Part shown: positions 25,549 to 37,431 of the stretch, one piece after another
How positions within the stretch are numbered: the stretch's first letter is position 1
Layout: each line of letters begins with the position of its first letter
NCBI GenBank assembly: GCA_013399855.1
Contig: VXAY01006832.1
Span: forward strand, 1,209,297-1,273,296
Direction: 5' to 3'
Origin: Oxyruncus cristatus
Lineage: Eukaryota > Chordata > Aves > Passeriformes > Cotingidae
Length of the DNA: 64,000 nucleotides
Translations under genes and position numbers: made by a program
The notes under the pieces: model-generated
What the model was told of the DNA's origin: nothing
Databases searched by the model: none
Seen by the model: the letters and a program-made list of their open reading frames with translations, nothing else

Positions 25549-27544
25549 TTCTTTCTAGACTGAAAAGCAGGAACTTGCACAGTTCCTGAAGATTTAAAAA
25601 TTGTTATGGCAATTCATCCTCTCTGTCTCTGTGAGACATGGGATCATTAGAATGGAGCTTTTCTTCCTTACTGCACATCGAGAAGCTTCAACCAGTTCCT
25701 TGTAGTTCTATTTCTCTCTTTGCAAAGCTGTGGCAAGAGGAATCATGATTTCATCTTCTGATTCTCTGTGGTCATCCCTTCGAGATTAAAAGGGCATTGC
25801 ATACTAAAGTAGCTGCAGTAGAGCTGTTTCTCTTTTTTTGCTTCTGCTTTGAATAAGCTGCTACTTCAAAGGATACACCATCTGCCTCGTTTCAGAGATA
25901 CTTTCTTCAAAGCTAGGCACATTTAACAAAAAGGCAGGTAGTAAAGACCCTCTAACACCCCTTTCAGTTCTAAAAAGGGAGGAAAAAGCCCAACAACAAT
26001 CTCTGTTTGAGTAGTTTCTTTAGTAGAATCACGAAGTATGTGGTACAGTGATACTTTTTAATAATATATCAGAAAAGAAGATATGCAGTTTCATCTTCTT
26101 GTCCAACAGATCATTTCTTTGATCAGTTCTCTAGGCAAATTCTTTGTCTAAAAACAAAGCATTATCAAGGAAAAGGTTTCATCCTAGAGACTACAGAAGG
26201 TGTTTAACTGTGTGTTCAACTTCAGACTTTCCTTCCCAGTCCACGAACTTCACTTTACAGAGCTGTGTGTGATTTTTATGCCGAGCTCCAGAGAGTTGAG
26301 GTTCGTGATTGCCGTTTTCTCCCTGACAGAAATCAGACCTGGTACTTTGTATGGCACATGACAAAGGCAGGTGTCATCTCAGCTCAGGAGACTCGTTTCC
26401 TGCAGTTGGATCTTGTTTAAGTCACTAAATCAAACAACTGATGAATTACCCACAAAGTAAACTGTGTATAGGAGACGCACTGTGCTTTTGTGAAGGTGTC
26501 AATACATCTGATTGACGTACTCTTAAATGTATCTTCCCTTACTCACGACCGTGAATAATCACATATTATGGTGGTTTGTACTTGAAATCTAGATCATGTA
26601 CTGTAGCACTGCAGTGCTGAGAATAATGCTTTATTGTTGGGTATTTACCTAGTGGCTCTAATGTTTGGTTTATTCTTGTCTGGGGTTTTTGTTTTTGTGT
26701 AGTGTATTTTTTCCATATTTTCACGATTTATAGAGGAGAGTTTTCTGCTTTCTGTATAGTCCAAGCGCTGCTATCAGGGATAATTCAGCTTATTTACAGA
26801 CTTCTCATGTAGTATAATGTCATGCTATCAACCTGACCCTGCTCGTATAAAATGTTATCACCACACTTGAAGAAAATTTGATGATTGACTGGCATTCCTA
26901 CAATTGAGTTTTGCTTGGATGAGAGAATTAAGAATTATTTCAATTAATGGTAAAGATTCCCAGCATGTTTCCAAGTCTTCTGAGATTACTGTATTTATTA
27001 GCATTTAGGATAAATTATGGTCTTTAATTTGGGGGTTCCTTTAATTGATTAATATACCTTACGAGTGGCAAACGCTCTCTACTCTCACTGGGAACTGTGA
27101 TTTTTAGAAAATTGGTGCTTTATGTTTATTTTCATTTTATCATCAGATTTGCAATAACTTCTAAGAGGGACCTGCAATTTGTAACCATTTACAGGATTCA
27201 GTTTGCAACTCACTTTAATTTTTTTTTTGAACTTCCACCAATATTTTCCACAGATATGAAAAAGACTTCAGACAGAGCAAAGAACCTGGACCAGGAGTAA
27301 ATAATGCAAATGTGCCTTTCAGAAAGTGATTTCATCGCTTCTCTTAAATTTGCTATTTTGGCAATGATGTCAAAAATCCTGAAAAAACTAATACTCTGTC
27401 CTTCTTCACATTCTCTGTTGGTGGTGTTTCCTCAAGGCTTTGCTGTGCAATTCAGTATTGCTTCATTATTCCTTGGGTTTGAAACTTCTTGACGGTGTTT
27501 AACTGGGATCTTTTAGCTATAACTGAAGGCAGGTCATAATTACC
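25549..27544. other. Non-genic AT-rich DNA
   Basis: It lies between two minus-oriented CR1 fragments. I recognise nothing in it. Confidence 0.6.
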
Positions 27545-27968
27545 AGGAAGTGCATAAGTCTGCCTGGTGGCTATCCAATTGGGTTTTTCCCCAATCCTCC
27601 AGGGATTTCAAATAGCTCAGGTTTTTTGCAGCTTGTGCAAGACAATCTGGCCAGATAGTGTCAAGGGGTTTACAGAAGTCAAGTTATGACATTTCCTACT
27701 TTCCTCTTAGCGACCAGGTTTGTGTTAAAGGAATTTAGATTGGGCTGTCAAACAGCTGATTTGCTCTCAAGAAGCCTGTGTTGCTGGCTATTCATCTCAT
27801 GGTTAATCTCCAAGTGCTTATAAATAGTCAGTTTAATGTATTTGTTCCAGAAGTTTGCCCAGGGCTGAAGCAAAACTGAGTGGTCTGTAATTGCTCTGTA
27901 ATTCTGACTTGTCTTGCCTTTCCCAGCCTTCCTGCACAAACCCTAAACTCTTTAGAGACAGGAAATGT
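27545..27968 (-). mobile_element. CR1 LINE reverse-transcriptase fragment, minus orientation
   Basis: On the minus strand the reading includes SNYRPLSFASALGKLLEQI, then TIYKHLEINHEMNSQQHRLL, then a decayed YLDF-K-DTV segment across frame shifts. These follow the CR1 reverse-transcriptase N-terminal text (NYRP-SLTSV-GK-ME-I, KHLE-N, QHGF). At least one frameshift separates the two open parts (27748-27939 and 27833-28081). A T-run at about 27981-28000 borders it. Inactive. Confidence 0.75.
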
Positions 27969-29754
27969 CTTAAAAACCTAATTTTTTTTTTTTTTTTTTT
28001 AGAGAAGGTCCCTAAAAAACACATTTGCCCTACGATTTCTGCCAGGAATAAAAACTTAGATGGTATTCTCTGAACAAACATAAATGTCCAGCAGCATTAG
28101 TTTCCCAGTTGAGTTTGCCACTTCAGAAACGCTTGTGTATTGGCACAGAAAAGTTTTTTTTTCTGAACACATCATTCAATAAAAATGTGTTTTCCTCAGG
28201 AGGATGTTAAAGACTGTAGAATGCTGAGGAGAAGTTTGAGAAGGTCAGTGAAGACAGTCCAACCTGCAAGTTTCTGCAGCCATTATGTGACTCCCTAAAT
28301 GTTCTCATTAATGGGAGTATGCCCATACTGAGAAGAATTACTGTGTACAGCTGTTGTGTTCCAGGTAGAGAATTGACTTATCAATAAAGCACTGCAGGTT
28401 CTGACACTGTCTCAGCTCAAGCAAACTAAATACCTCCTTCACTTAGTTTCAGCGAAGTTACAGCAGATAAAAATTCAGGCTGCCTTAGAGCAGTGATGTG
28501 TTCCTAGACTTTCATCCTTCAGAGGTTATTCCACATTGTAGAAGACTTAAAATACAGGAGCAAGAAGCATAAGATACTTAAATGCAATAAATAATACTGT
28601 TCTAAATGACTTCTTGAGCAGTTCATGTTCAGCAGGACTATCTAGACAGAGGGAGGTATGTGGATGTTTTCTTTCTGCTGATCCTGTTTTTGAAAACTAA
28701 TGTGTGTGTGAAAGAAGGGCCAACTAACACAAATGCTAAGCAAGGGCAGATTCTGCCCAATACCTGTTCTGAGATTTCAAAGGATGCTTCAGTTTAAGAG
28801 GAATATGAAAAATATAAAAACTTAAGAACTAGGGATCTTTCCACTCATCAGTCAAGAATATTGGCCATTTGTGTTATGCTTCATTGTAGGTGGGTTTGTA
28901 TATTTGATTTATTTCTGTGTGTTCAACTTCTGTGGTCTCTTCCCTGTGGAACTGAGGACATGAAGTCCCTTTCCTTGGGGATGTTCTCTGACTTTTTTTA
29001 TATGAAATCATATTAAAGCTGAAGTAAAATCCACACGAAAGAGACTAAAACTGATGGGGGAAGAAGGCCATAAGGAAGGAAAATATGACAAACACCTGGA
29101 AATTAAATATCTTAATTATTATTTGAAAAGCTGCTGAATTTGTAGCAATAGAAATATTAGGGGAATTTAAACAAGGCTGTCTTTACACTGCTATCCATCT
29201 GATACTAATGTCCCTCCTGTTTGATCTGAGAAACAATTCTGTGCTTTATCAGTGCAAGCACAGCTTTTCAAAGCAAATCAAGTTTAACACTTTACAGTAG
29301 TTGCTCACAACACACAGTATTGATTACTGAAAACCTGATATTTCCAAATTCCAGAAGAGCTACAAAGCATAAAATTTTCTTGCTTTCAGACTCAGATGTC
29401 TGAAAGAGGCTGAGGAGATAACTGCAGTTGCTTTCAGCTCTGCTGTCCTTTGGATGTGGAAACTTTGGTAGTTTTGAAGAAGCAGAACTGCTTTTTTTTT
29501 TTTAATAAGAGAAGATTCTTCTCTTTAGACATTGATTAATGGTGGCCTTTTATATCTAAATAAGGTTAATAGAAATGGTATATCAGTAATGACAATGAAT
29601 AGGTTATGGGGTGATATTCCCAGTTTATTGCAAGGAATATCACTGTGGTGTTATTAAGAGCTCAAATGTTTTTTGGTTTTTGTTTTTGTTGGTTTTGGGG
29701 GTTTTTTTTGAGAGAAGAAAACACTGTTGCTGTTTTTGAACAACACAAAGACTT
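27969..29754. other. Non-genic AT-rich DNA
   Basis: It starts with a T-run (27981-28000) and contains a G/T tract at 29669-29709. No gene is recognised. Confidence 0.6.
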
Positions 29755-30045
29755 TCAAAGCCTAAGGAGAAATGTGTAATAAAAAATACAAACTTGGAAG
29801 GAAACTGTCCTTTCCTGGGTCAGCAATATCTCCTGATGAAGGAGTGGCTGAAGTGGGAGTAATCTGTCCCTTTGAGGTTTATGCTTCTGGTCTAGAAATC
29901 TCTTGACTAAATCCGGTGGCATTTCTGTAGGTTGATACCATACACCAAGCTGGTCACACGTCTGTAATGCCTGCAAGCCTTTTACAGATGCACAAGTTGT
30001 ATTCAGCTCACTGGACATTCTGGAGTGAATTCTGGAGTTGTTTAA
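29755..30045 (-). CDS. Candidate coding exon of unknown function (minus strand)
   Basis: On the minus strand a pyrimidine-rich tract ends in CTTTCTGACAG (acceptor AG just before 30045). A frame then stays open for 96 codons to a TGA at 29755-29757, with an ATG at 30018. The encoded text has a balanced, protein-like composition, for example PPDLVKRFLDQKHKPQRDR, unlike the Phe/Lys-rich frames usual here. I recognise no family. No strong donor is visible; the last part reads through a T-rich stretch that could be an intron start or an unrelated tail. It could be a real exon, a decayed pseudogene exon or chance. Confidence 0.2.
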   Translation of the reverse strand, partial: LNNSRIHSRMSSELNTTCASVKGLQALQTCDQLGVWYQPTEMPPDLVKRFLDQKHKPQRDRLLPLQPLLHQEILLTQERTVSFQVCIFYYTFLLRL

Positions 30046-32673
30046 CTGTCAGAAAGCAGTAGGGGTCATCTCTTTGTTTTTATGCTGTGTTTATCTCCAG
30101 GCAATTTAAAGGTACAGCAGAACATATGAATTCTTCTTTGACATAAGAGACAGGATAAAAGAACCATCCTCCACCCCCGCTAAAAGTTTCAGTAACTTCC
30201 ACGTAACTCTTTCTAGTTACATTCATGGAGTGAACTACAGACAGTACTGCACAGGATAACTTTTTTTTTATTATTGTTTTTTTTGTGTTAAGTTGGCTGT
30301 AGGTGGTTATAAAAAATACCACACCCATGTTATAACTGCACAAGAATTTTAATTGCAGCTGTCTGCTGTGTTATGGGAATTAGTGCAAAGACCCTCTAAA
30401 ATTTCAGGGTCTCGAATCTCCCTAATATATTCACAACTCACTTGTTGTTATTTTGCCTGTAAAGTAGTTCAGGTGCTGTAGGAATTTAGGTAGTGGTTTC
30501 CCCAAATCTTGGTTCTTTTCCAAATGATGATGCCAACAGGCTATACCATTTTCCTGTTGTTTTGTTTCCTGTGTAGTACATTTATATGCTGAACCTACAA
30601 ATAAGGATCTCAAACTGGTTTGACTTCAAGATGCTAAGGTTTGTTTTTTATTGCTGCCATTAGGGATACATTTTGAGCAGAAAAACAAAACCCGCTATTG
30701 AAAACTATTTTATAAAAACAAATTAATATAATTCAGTTGTCCACTTATTAGGATTGGTCTTCAATTTTTTTTTTTGAGTGTTGAGCTGATTTACTCCAAC
30801 ATGTATGGCCATCCTAGCAGAGAAATACAAAAGAAAAAGCTAAAATCCCTAAGTTTCCTCTCTGGGTATCACATAGATTCAGTGTAATGCCCTGTGAACT
30901 ATTTCAGAATGCTCCCTGCAAAATCTTAGTGTGACAAAGTGTCAGTTTTGACAGATCAGTGGTGGGGATTGCACAGACTTGAATTAATAAAGGTCAGAAT
31001 CGTCAACAGGACGAGATGCCTGGTGGCTTGTCAGCAAGCACCCATACATAGTGTGAGAGAGTTTGGGGAAGGGCTGGGCCTTCTGAAGTGTTTAAATATA
31101 TTCTGAAATTTTATAGGCATCTCCAAAATGTGTGAGTTCTAATAGCTTAGGTAAAGCAAAAGCAAGGCAAGTGTCTTGACACTTGAAAAAGCTGTTTGGT
31201 TTGTTTTTTTTTTCTGAGTCAAATGTACTTCTCCCTTCCCCCCATCTGCCATGAAAACAACCCACGTTCATCTGGTGGGTGAACAAGGATGTGGAACTTG
31301 CTTTTACTTTGGAAATAAGTGAGCTTGTGAGGTAAAACAGTGATTAAGTGACCAATAAGCTGAATGTCCAGTGAACGTTCAGAATAGAACTTTTACAAAC
31401 TGACAAGTTCAAAAGTGGTTGTCATAAATTTTTTTAAGATAGCTTTCACAAGGGTATTAAGAGAAGAACCAACACTTGCTTTCAGCTACACAGGTGAAAG
31501 TTGCTTGTAAGTTAAACTGAACCTGGTTTCACGTCTGCTTTCCTATTCTTCAGTAGTAAAAAGGAAGTTTAGAACTAATTTGGAGTTTTGTTGGTTTGGG
31601 GGGGTTGGGGTTTTTTTAAGCGATTCATGCAACCATCTTACCTGTTCTCCCTTTCTTCTGTAATTACTGACCTTATTTTTCTGGGTTTATATCTCTCCTT
31701 TCTAGATGCCTATGCTTACTCATGCAGTTCAGTCCATAGATTTCTCACTTTTTAAGGCTCCTTTTCTACCCCCCCTTCCCAGTGTAGCCGTTCAGTGACA
31801 CCCGACTGACATCACCTATTTCTCTTTGCGTGAGTGGAAATGAGTTCTACCTGTATTGCTTCTGAGTTGTCTTTGCCCCCTTAAAATCCTGTGCAATGTT
31901 GATTTGTTTTCTCGTGCTTCCACAGGAGCTTTTGCCTCTCTCTCCCCCTCTGCAGGCTCGACACTTGATGTGTGGTGGAGTTCAGTTTCCCTTTTGTCCC
32001 CTTCCTTCCTGACCCATGCTCTTCTCCACAATACACACTTGCTTGAGTACTAATGCCATCGTTAATGTGAGTTATGTGCTTGTAAATTAAACTGACTGGA
32101 TGTAGCAAAGAAATTGATTCTTATTTTCAAGACCTTTTTTCCTCAGTCTGATACAACATGATGTAGACTGTGAACTACCTTTTGCTCATTTTACCACTAT
32201 AACTTCGCCTCTGATGAATTTTGCACCGCTAAGAGGTCATTTGATATAACTGACCTATCAGATGCAGGCTTAATTTTCTGTCTCTAATGCTGTGCTTTGT
32301 ACAAATACATGGTCATTCATCTGACTTATTGACTCAAATAGCTGTTTATCTGCCTGTCTGTCCTCTGGCTAATACATAACCTTTTAGTGGGGACCAAACA
32401 CTGGAAAAGTGGAAAGAACATTAGGGAAGAGGAAGGACTAATTTTAAGAAAATGTTGGCAGATTAATTTCTTTGTTTCTCCAATTATTTTTTCAATATAA
32501 AATAGCTATATATAAGTAACTCTATATAAAATATATAATATGTCATTAGCCCTTTCTCAAAAGAATATTTATATTTATTTATATTCAAATCCCCTGTGGT
32601 ACATGAGTATTGTTTTAGTTTCATAAAAACTACCTAGCCAGTGTCATTCAATTTGCAATAAAAATTGCCAATG
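30046..32673. other. Non-genic AT-rich DNA
   Basis: T-rich runs near 30260-30285, a G/T tract at 31581-31617, and an A+T-rich segment around 32480-32585 with TATA-like repeats. The pyrimidine-rich stretch 31830-32040 has frames open on both strands but resembles no protein I know. Confidence 0.6.
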
Positions 32674-32705
32674 TTTTTGTAAATGTTTGCCAACATTTAC
32701 AAAAA
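32674..32705. repeat. Perfect 14-bp inverted repeat at a LINE boundary
   Basis: TTTTTGTAAATGTT (32674-32687) and AACATTTACAAAAA (32692-32705) are exact complements around the loop TGCC. The right arm ends where the CR1 fragment begins. It may record the way the truncated element joined its target, for example a short inversion, or be chance in A+T-rich DNA. Confidence 0.8.
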
Positions 32706-33320
32706 GGGTGTGAGGGAAGACCCCTGGGAGCTACAGACCTGTTAGTTTAACTTCAGTTCCTGGAAAAATATGGAGAAGATTATACTGGGAACCACTGAAA
32801 TGCATTTAAAGAATAATGCAATAAGCAGGCAGAGTCAACGTTGGTTCACAGAGAGAAAGTCCCATTTAACTCATTTGACATTTTTCAGTGCTGTGGTCAC
32901 CTGCCTGGTGGATGAAGGGAAGGTGGTGGACGGAGTTTTTCTGGATTTTTCTAATGCTTGGGATTCTGTCCCTCACAGCATCCTTTTGAACATGTTCTCT
33001 AAACGTGGTATGAAGGGGATCAGACGATCTGAGTGAAGAACTGGCTGAAGGACGGATCCCAAAGCGTTGTAGGGAATGGCTCCAGCCCAGTGTTGTCCCT
33101 CAGGGTTCAGTTCCTGGGCCAGTGCTGTTCAGTACGTTCATCAGGGTCTGGATGCAGGAGATGGATGCACCATTAGCAAGTTTGCTGAGGGTACAAACAA
33201 GAAGGTGCTGTTGGCTCTCTTGGGGGACAAGTTGCCTTGCAGAGGGATCTTGACAGGTTGGAGAATCAGGCCCTCCAGTGATGAAGAGGCGTTTGGACAA
33301 CACCTTTAAGAACCTGCTGT
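32706..33320 (+). mobile_element. CR1 LINE reverse-transcriptase fragment, plus orientation
   Basis: An 88-codon open frame (32770-33036) holds VVDGVFLDFSNAWDSVPHSI, the CR1 reverse-transcriptase segment (LDFSKAFDTVPHSI in typical copies). Text before it follows the EDPGSYRP / GKILEKI portion. After a stop, other frames continue with NWLKDGSQ-like and PQGSVPGPVLFS text and then ISKFAEGT. So the ORF2 order is kept across frameshifts and internal gaps. The catalytic YADD box region is missing or garbled. It is 5'-truncated at 32706, next to a hairpin. Inactive copy. Confidence 0.85.
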
Positions 33321-33576
33321 AGCTTGGTCAGCCCTGAAGAAAACATTTCAGACTTTTTATGCAGTTTCTGTGTATTCATACAGGACACCTGGTTTGAAAT
33401 GAAGCTTCTGAAAATGAAGAATTTTTTTAAAAAAACCCAAAAACAATAATTCCTGTTAAACTGCACATTAGCTGAACCAGATGTTTTCCAGTGGAAACCT
33501 ATTATTGTGATAACTTCCAAGCAGTTCCTGCAACATGCAATATAAAACTTACCCACTGAATATATAATTGTTTGAA
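33321..33576. other. Non-genic spacer
   Basis: An A-rich/C-run tract lies at about 33426-33450. Nothing else is recognised. Confidence 0.6.
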
Positions 33577-33907
33577 CTAATTTCTACACAGTTTCCTGTA
33601 AGGAGGTTTGTGTATCCAGGGGAGTTGGTATGACCTGTCTGCTCTGGCTGAATGTGTTGTGCGGGGTGTGGATTCTCTGCAGGTTTCATTCTCTGCATGC
33701 TGTTCAGTGGGAAGAAAAGTATGTCTTGCAATAGCTGTGAGGGAAGCATGGTTTTCATGTCCACACCGATGCGACCTGCCAGAACCAGAGTGTCTTAAGT
33801 ACTGCAAACGTGTGGTAAAATCTTTGAGACTTTCAAAAATTAATAAGACGGTGCATGCCAAAATTGTTTCTAACCTTGCAGTGCATAACAAACCACAAGG
33901 ATTTTAA
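33577..33907 (+). other. Segment open on both strands; Cys-rich 99-codon frame
   Basis: The plus strand is open for 99 codons from ATG at 33608 to 33907. The minus strand is open for 104 codons over 33577-33891. The plus frame has about ten cysteines, including CPHRCDLPEPECLKYC near residues 51-66. I know no matching family, and no signal peptide is evident. G+C and CpG are locally raised, which alone lengthens open frames. It lies 290 bases past a CR1 fragment and may be unrecognised repeat sequence. Confidence 0.1.
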
Positions 33908-36900
33908 AGTGTTCTTCTTTATCCAGTAGGTAAAAATGGCAGATTAAGTGCTTTAAATTCAGAATAAGGACATAGATTTTCCTGAAGCTTTCTGCTTACG
34001 CAGAGGAATTTTACATTGGAAGCAATGTTCTCGAAATAAATAGATGGCAATTTATTTGGAATACAAGATTATCTACACTCTACATTTAACACAGAGTTGT
34101 AAGTTACTTAAGTTGAGAAGTGGAAGTGAATATACATAGCAACTACTCTATTATATGATTGGAAATGATTATGGAATCAGTCCTACTGTGAGGGAACCAC
34201 CTCTGTCCGTGTGCAAACCATGTTATCTTGTTGTGTTATTAATGCAGAAACACAGCACTGGGAACACTGATCACGTGTTGCTTTGTCTCCAGTTATACAC
34301 GAACACCCTAAATGTTTGCTATGACTTGTAACTGTATTCACTATGACCATGGGCCTTCCAGCTTCCAAATTATCTTTAAGACAATTTAGAAGGGAAACTG
34401 AGAATTCAGAGAGCTTGAATTTACTGATTAAACCGGGGAGGGGGATGTTCCCCTGGTCTGTTCAAGGCTTCTGTGTGCTGGGCACTTGAGCTAATGAAAA
34501 AATGTCTCCTTCAGTTGTTATTTTGTCCACCTGGCCTTTCAGCAGAGCAGAAAAGTGGTGGAACAGTTTAATTCAAATGCAGACAAGGAGAGCAGCTGAG
34601 AGGAGCAGGAGATTGAATGAGGTGTGTGTTGAGGGAACTGGGGCAAGGAGTTCAGAGAAGAGAAATGAGGGGTAATTGGAAAGGGGAATATAGATAGAAA
34701 GGCACAGACTGATTTTGCCTTTTAGGTTTTGGGGTTCTTACAAGACTGGCTCATTTATTAGGAATGTTTCTTTTTTTGTTTTCTAAACCACTGGTTTCAG
34801 CTGAGCAGTGCATTTTGTATTGCATTTCCATCTTATTTCACACCACAAGGGAAGAAAGCAGATGGCTGAAATGTTGTTTCTCAGGCTGGTTTGTTCAGTC
34901 TCTGCTGATGAACTAAGTAATTATCAATATCATTCTGTAGAGAATTATTTTTACTTGGAGATATGCCTGCATTAAATACTGGGACAGAGAGTGGTGTATT
35001 AAAAAAAGATTGATTTAAAAGAATATAGAGATCGTTAAGATTCCAGTGTCAGATATCCAGATGATTCTTTCTTATAGCTATGCATTAAAAAGTTTTTTAA
35101 CATTTTTTGCCCTTGTCCTCTTTCATTACTGGATGACGTGAGTGACAGACTGTATTTCTAATTTATTTTTCCAATATGACCAGATTAAGATCCCAAATCA
35201 CCTTTAAACTCCTTTTGGTGTTTGATCTTAGAATTAGCATCTTTAAACTGTCTCCTTTATTTTCCTGGTCAGAGAGTGTCAGAACGAACCAGGCAGTGCA
35301 GGTGACTGTGCCTCTACCTTTAGATTGTCCTTCTGGTCATGACAAGGAGAGCTGAAGCCTATTTCTTAGGTGCTTCTCAATATGGGAAAGAGGAAAGATC
35401 TTGGAGGATGAGTAGAACATAAGGCTTGATTTACAGAACAGTTACATGGATGAACAGTGTGGAACTTGAGTTTTACACAAAAAGGGGACAGAAAATTTGT
35501 CTTCTAATGAAAATTAGGTCATTTCCTGGGGAAAATGGAGGTTTCTGTTTCTCTAATCATCCTGTTATGCTCTGTTAAAGATGCATTATAAATATAACCA
35601 TCTTTCAGTCTCCATTCATCAATGTATATTACCAGTGACTAGTGCAATTTATTCTTTCTTACTGACTTTGTGTTACAGACACAGTTTTGGTGCCAGGTAA
35701 ATTGCTAAGGAATGCCAGCCTTTCCATAGAGAAACTCTCCTTTCATTCTTTTTTGTATGTTCTCCCATTCTTCCCCTAACCAGAGCAAAAGACTACTTCT
35801 GGTCCAGGAGAAGAGCCAAGGAATTAATTTCTCTATCTGTGAACATACTGTTTATGCTTTCATCCCAACATTGGAATGATTCCAGTAATTTTACAATATA
35901 TTTTAAAGGCATACAGTATCACTTTGATGATAGCTGTTACAAGTAGATAGAAACTATCCTAGGTGTTTTATTCTTTCCCTAAATCCTCACCAACCTAAAT
36001 ATAGCCTCTTGAAAGAAATAAAGTTATACCAAAAGTAAAAAGAAATTGTATCTAGGTAAGAGCCATTTTATCTCTTAGTTAATTTGTCTTACACCTCACA
36101 ATAAATGGTAATTTTACACTTTAATACTTCTGGAGAATAACACCAGACTACAGCTTTACTCTCATTCCTCTGTAGAATTCAGAAGAAAGGAATGCTACAG
36201 GCTGGAAACAAAGGATTTCCCTTTTTATAAATATTGCTCAGTGGACAGCACTCTGCACAGACTAGTCACAGGGGCAGTAGATATTCTCCAGAATATGTAT
36301 TTAACCAGTTCTCGAGAACAAGGTTTTAAAATATTCACGTTTACTCCATGGTTATGCTGCTAAATGAGCAACGCACTCAAGCGTGAGCTGCAGGGGAGGA
36401 AAACAGGAAAACACAATTTCCAAAGGGTTTCTAGTTCACGGGTCACCATCTCCTCTTATTTTTAAGATCATTGCTGGCCCAGTGCAGGAATGGACAGCTT
36501 TTCCCCAGTTTGTGGGTGCTGTTCCGTGAGCAGCTTTGGCACAGATTACGGATGCAGCACTGGACAGCAGAGAAGCAGAGGATTTGTGAGAAGCTGCTTT
36601 TCTACAACCGTTCAGAGTTTGAGAGAGAGAATCAAGATAGGAGAGAGCCCACAGATTTTAAAAGATAAGCTGAGCCTTGGAGAGGTGTTTTTAAAGAGCT
36701 CAGGTGTACGGATCCAGTAGGAAGCTTAAATCCAAGGAGTGTATTATTAGGGAACGAAGGCTTTGAGATGAGACAGGTTCATGCAGACAAGAAAGTACAT
36801 GGGGGGTTTGTCTCCTTTCTTTCCTCCATGTTCTGTTTCTAATGGGGAAGGTGATGGTGTGGGCTCAAAAGAGGTAATGCTCCGAATGTATGTGTTCTGT

Positions 36901-37379
36901 CTCAGCATTTTAGGAGGGCAGGACTTCATTCGTGTGGATCTGAGGAACACTTAGGGGTGACAGTGTTTGCAGTGTCGAGTTTGGATCCAGGGAGAGAATT
37001 GCAGAACACTTTCTCCTTTTTCTCTCCTGTGTTATGAGTTCTAAGACTGGCTTAAGGCAGACTGAAAACTGTGAGGAGCTCTTGCTCATAATGAAAGGAA
37101 AGGCCAGCAGTGTGGACTATATTTTTTTTTTGTGGCCATCTGTTTAAAGAAATTATCTCCACTTTTCCTGATGCTCATATAGTCTAACCATATTATTTAA
37201 TACTTTCTTCGACAACTGTAATAATAAAAACAAAAAGAGAGAGAGAGATAAGTAGTATTTCCTTTAGATTTCAGGCTGCAGAAACAGATTCTGTTGAAGA
37301 GCCTTTAAACCACTTGAATATATGACCTTTTTTCCATTACAATATTATTGTAAGAAACACTAACAATGCTGATGTAACC
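33908..37379. other. Non-genic AT-rich DNA
   Basis: No gene or repeat family is recognised. A (GA)n run lies at about 37236-37249. The 36470-36720 stretch is a little G+C richer and carries two overlapping plus-strand frames (65 and 76 codons) that I regard as chance. Confidence 0.6.
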
Positions 37380-37431
37380 ACATTGCTGTGTACATATTTA
37401 GATGTACATTGCTGTGTATAAATTTAGTATT
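37380..37431. repeat. Two-copy 26-bp tandem duplication
   Basis: Copies at 37380-37405 and 37406-37431 both start ACATTGCTGTGTA and continue with an ATATTTAGATGT / TAAATTTAGTATT-like tail. There are a few substitutions between copies. Confidence 0.75.
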
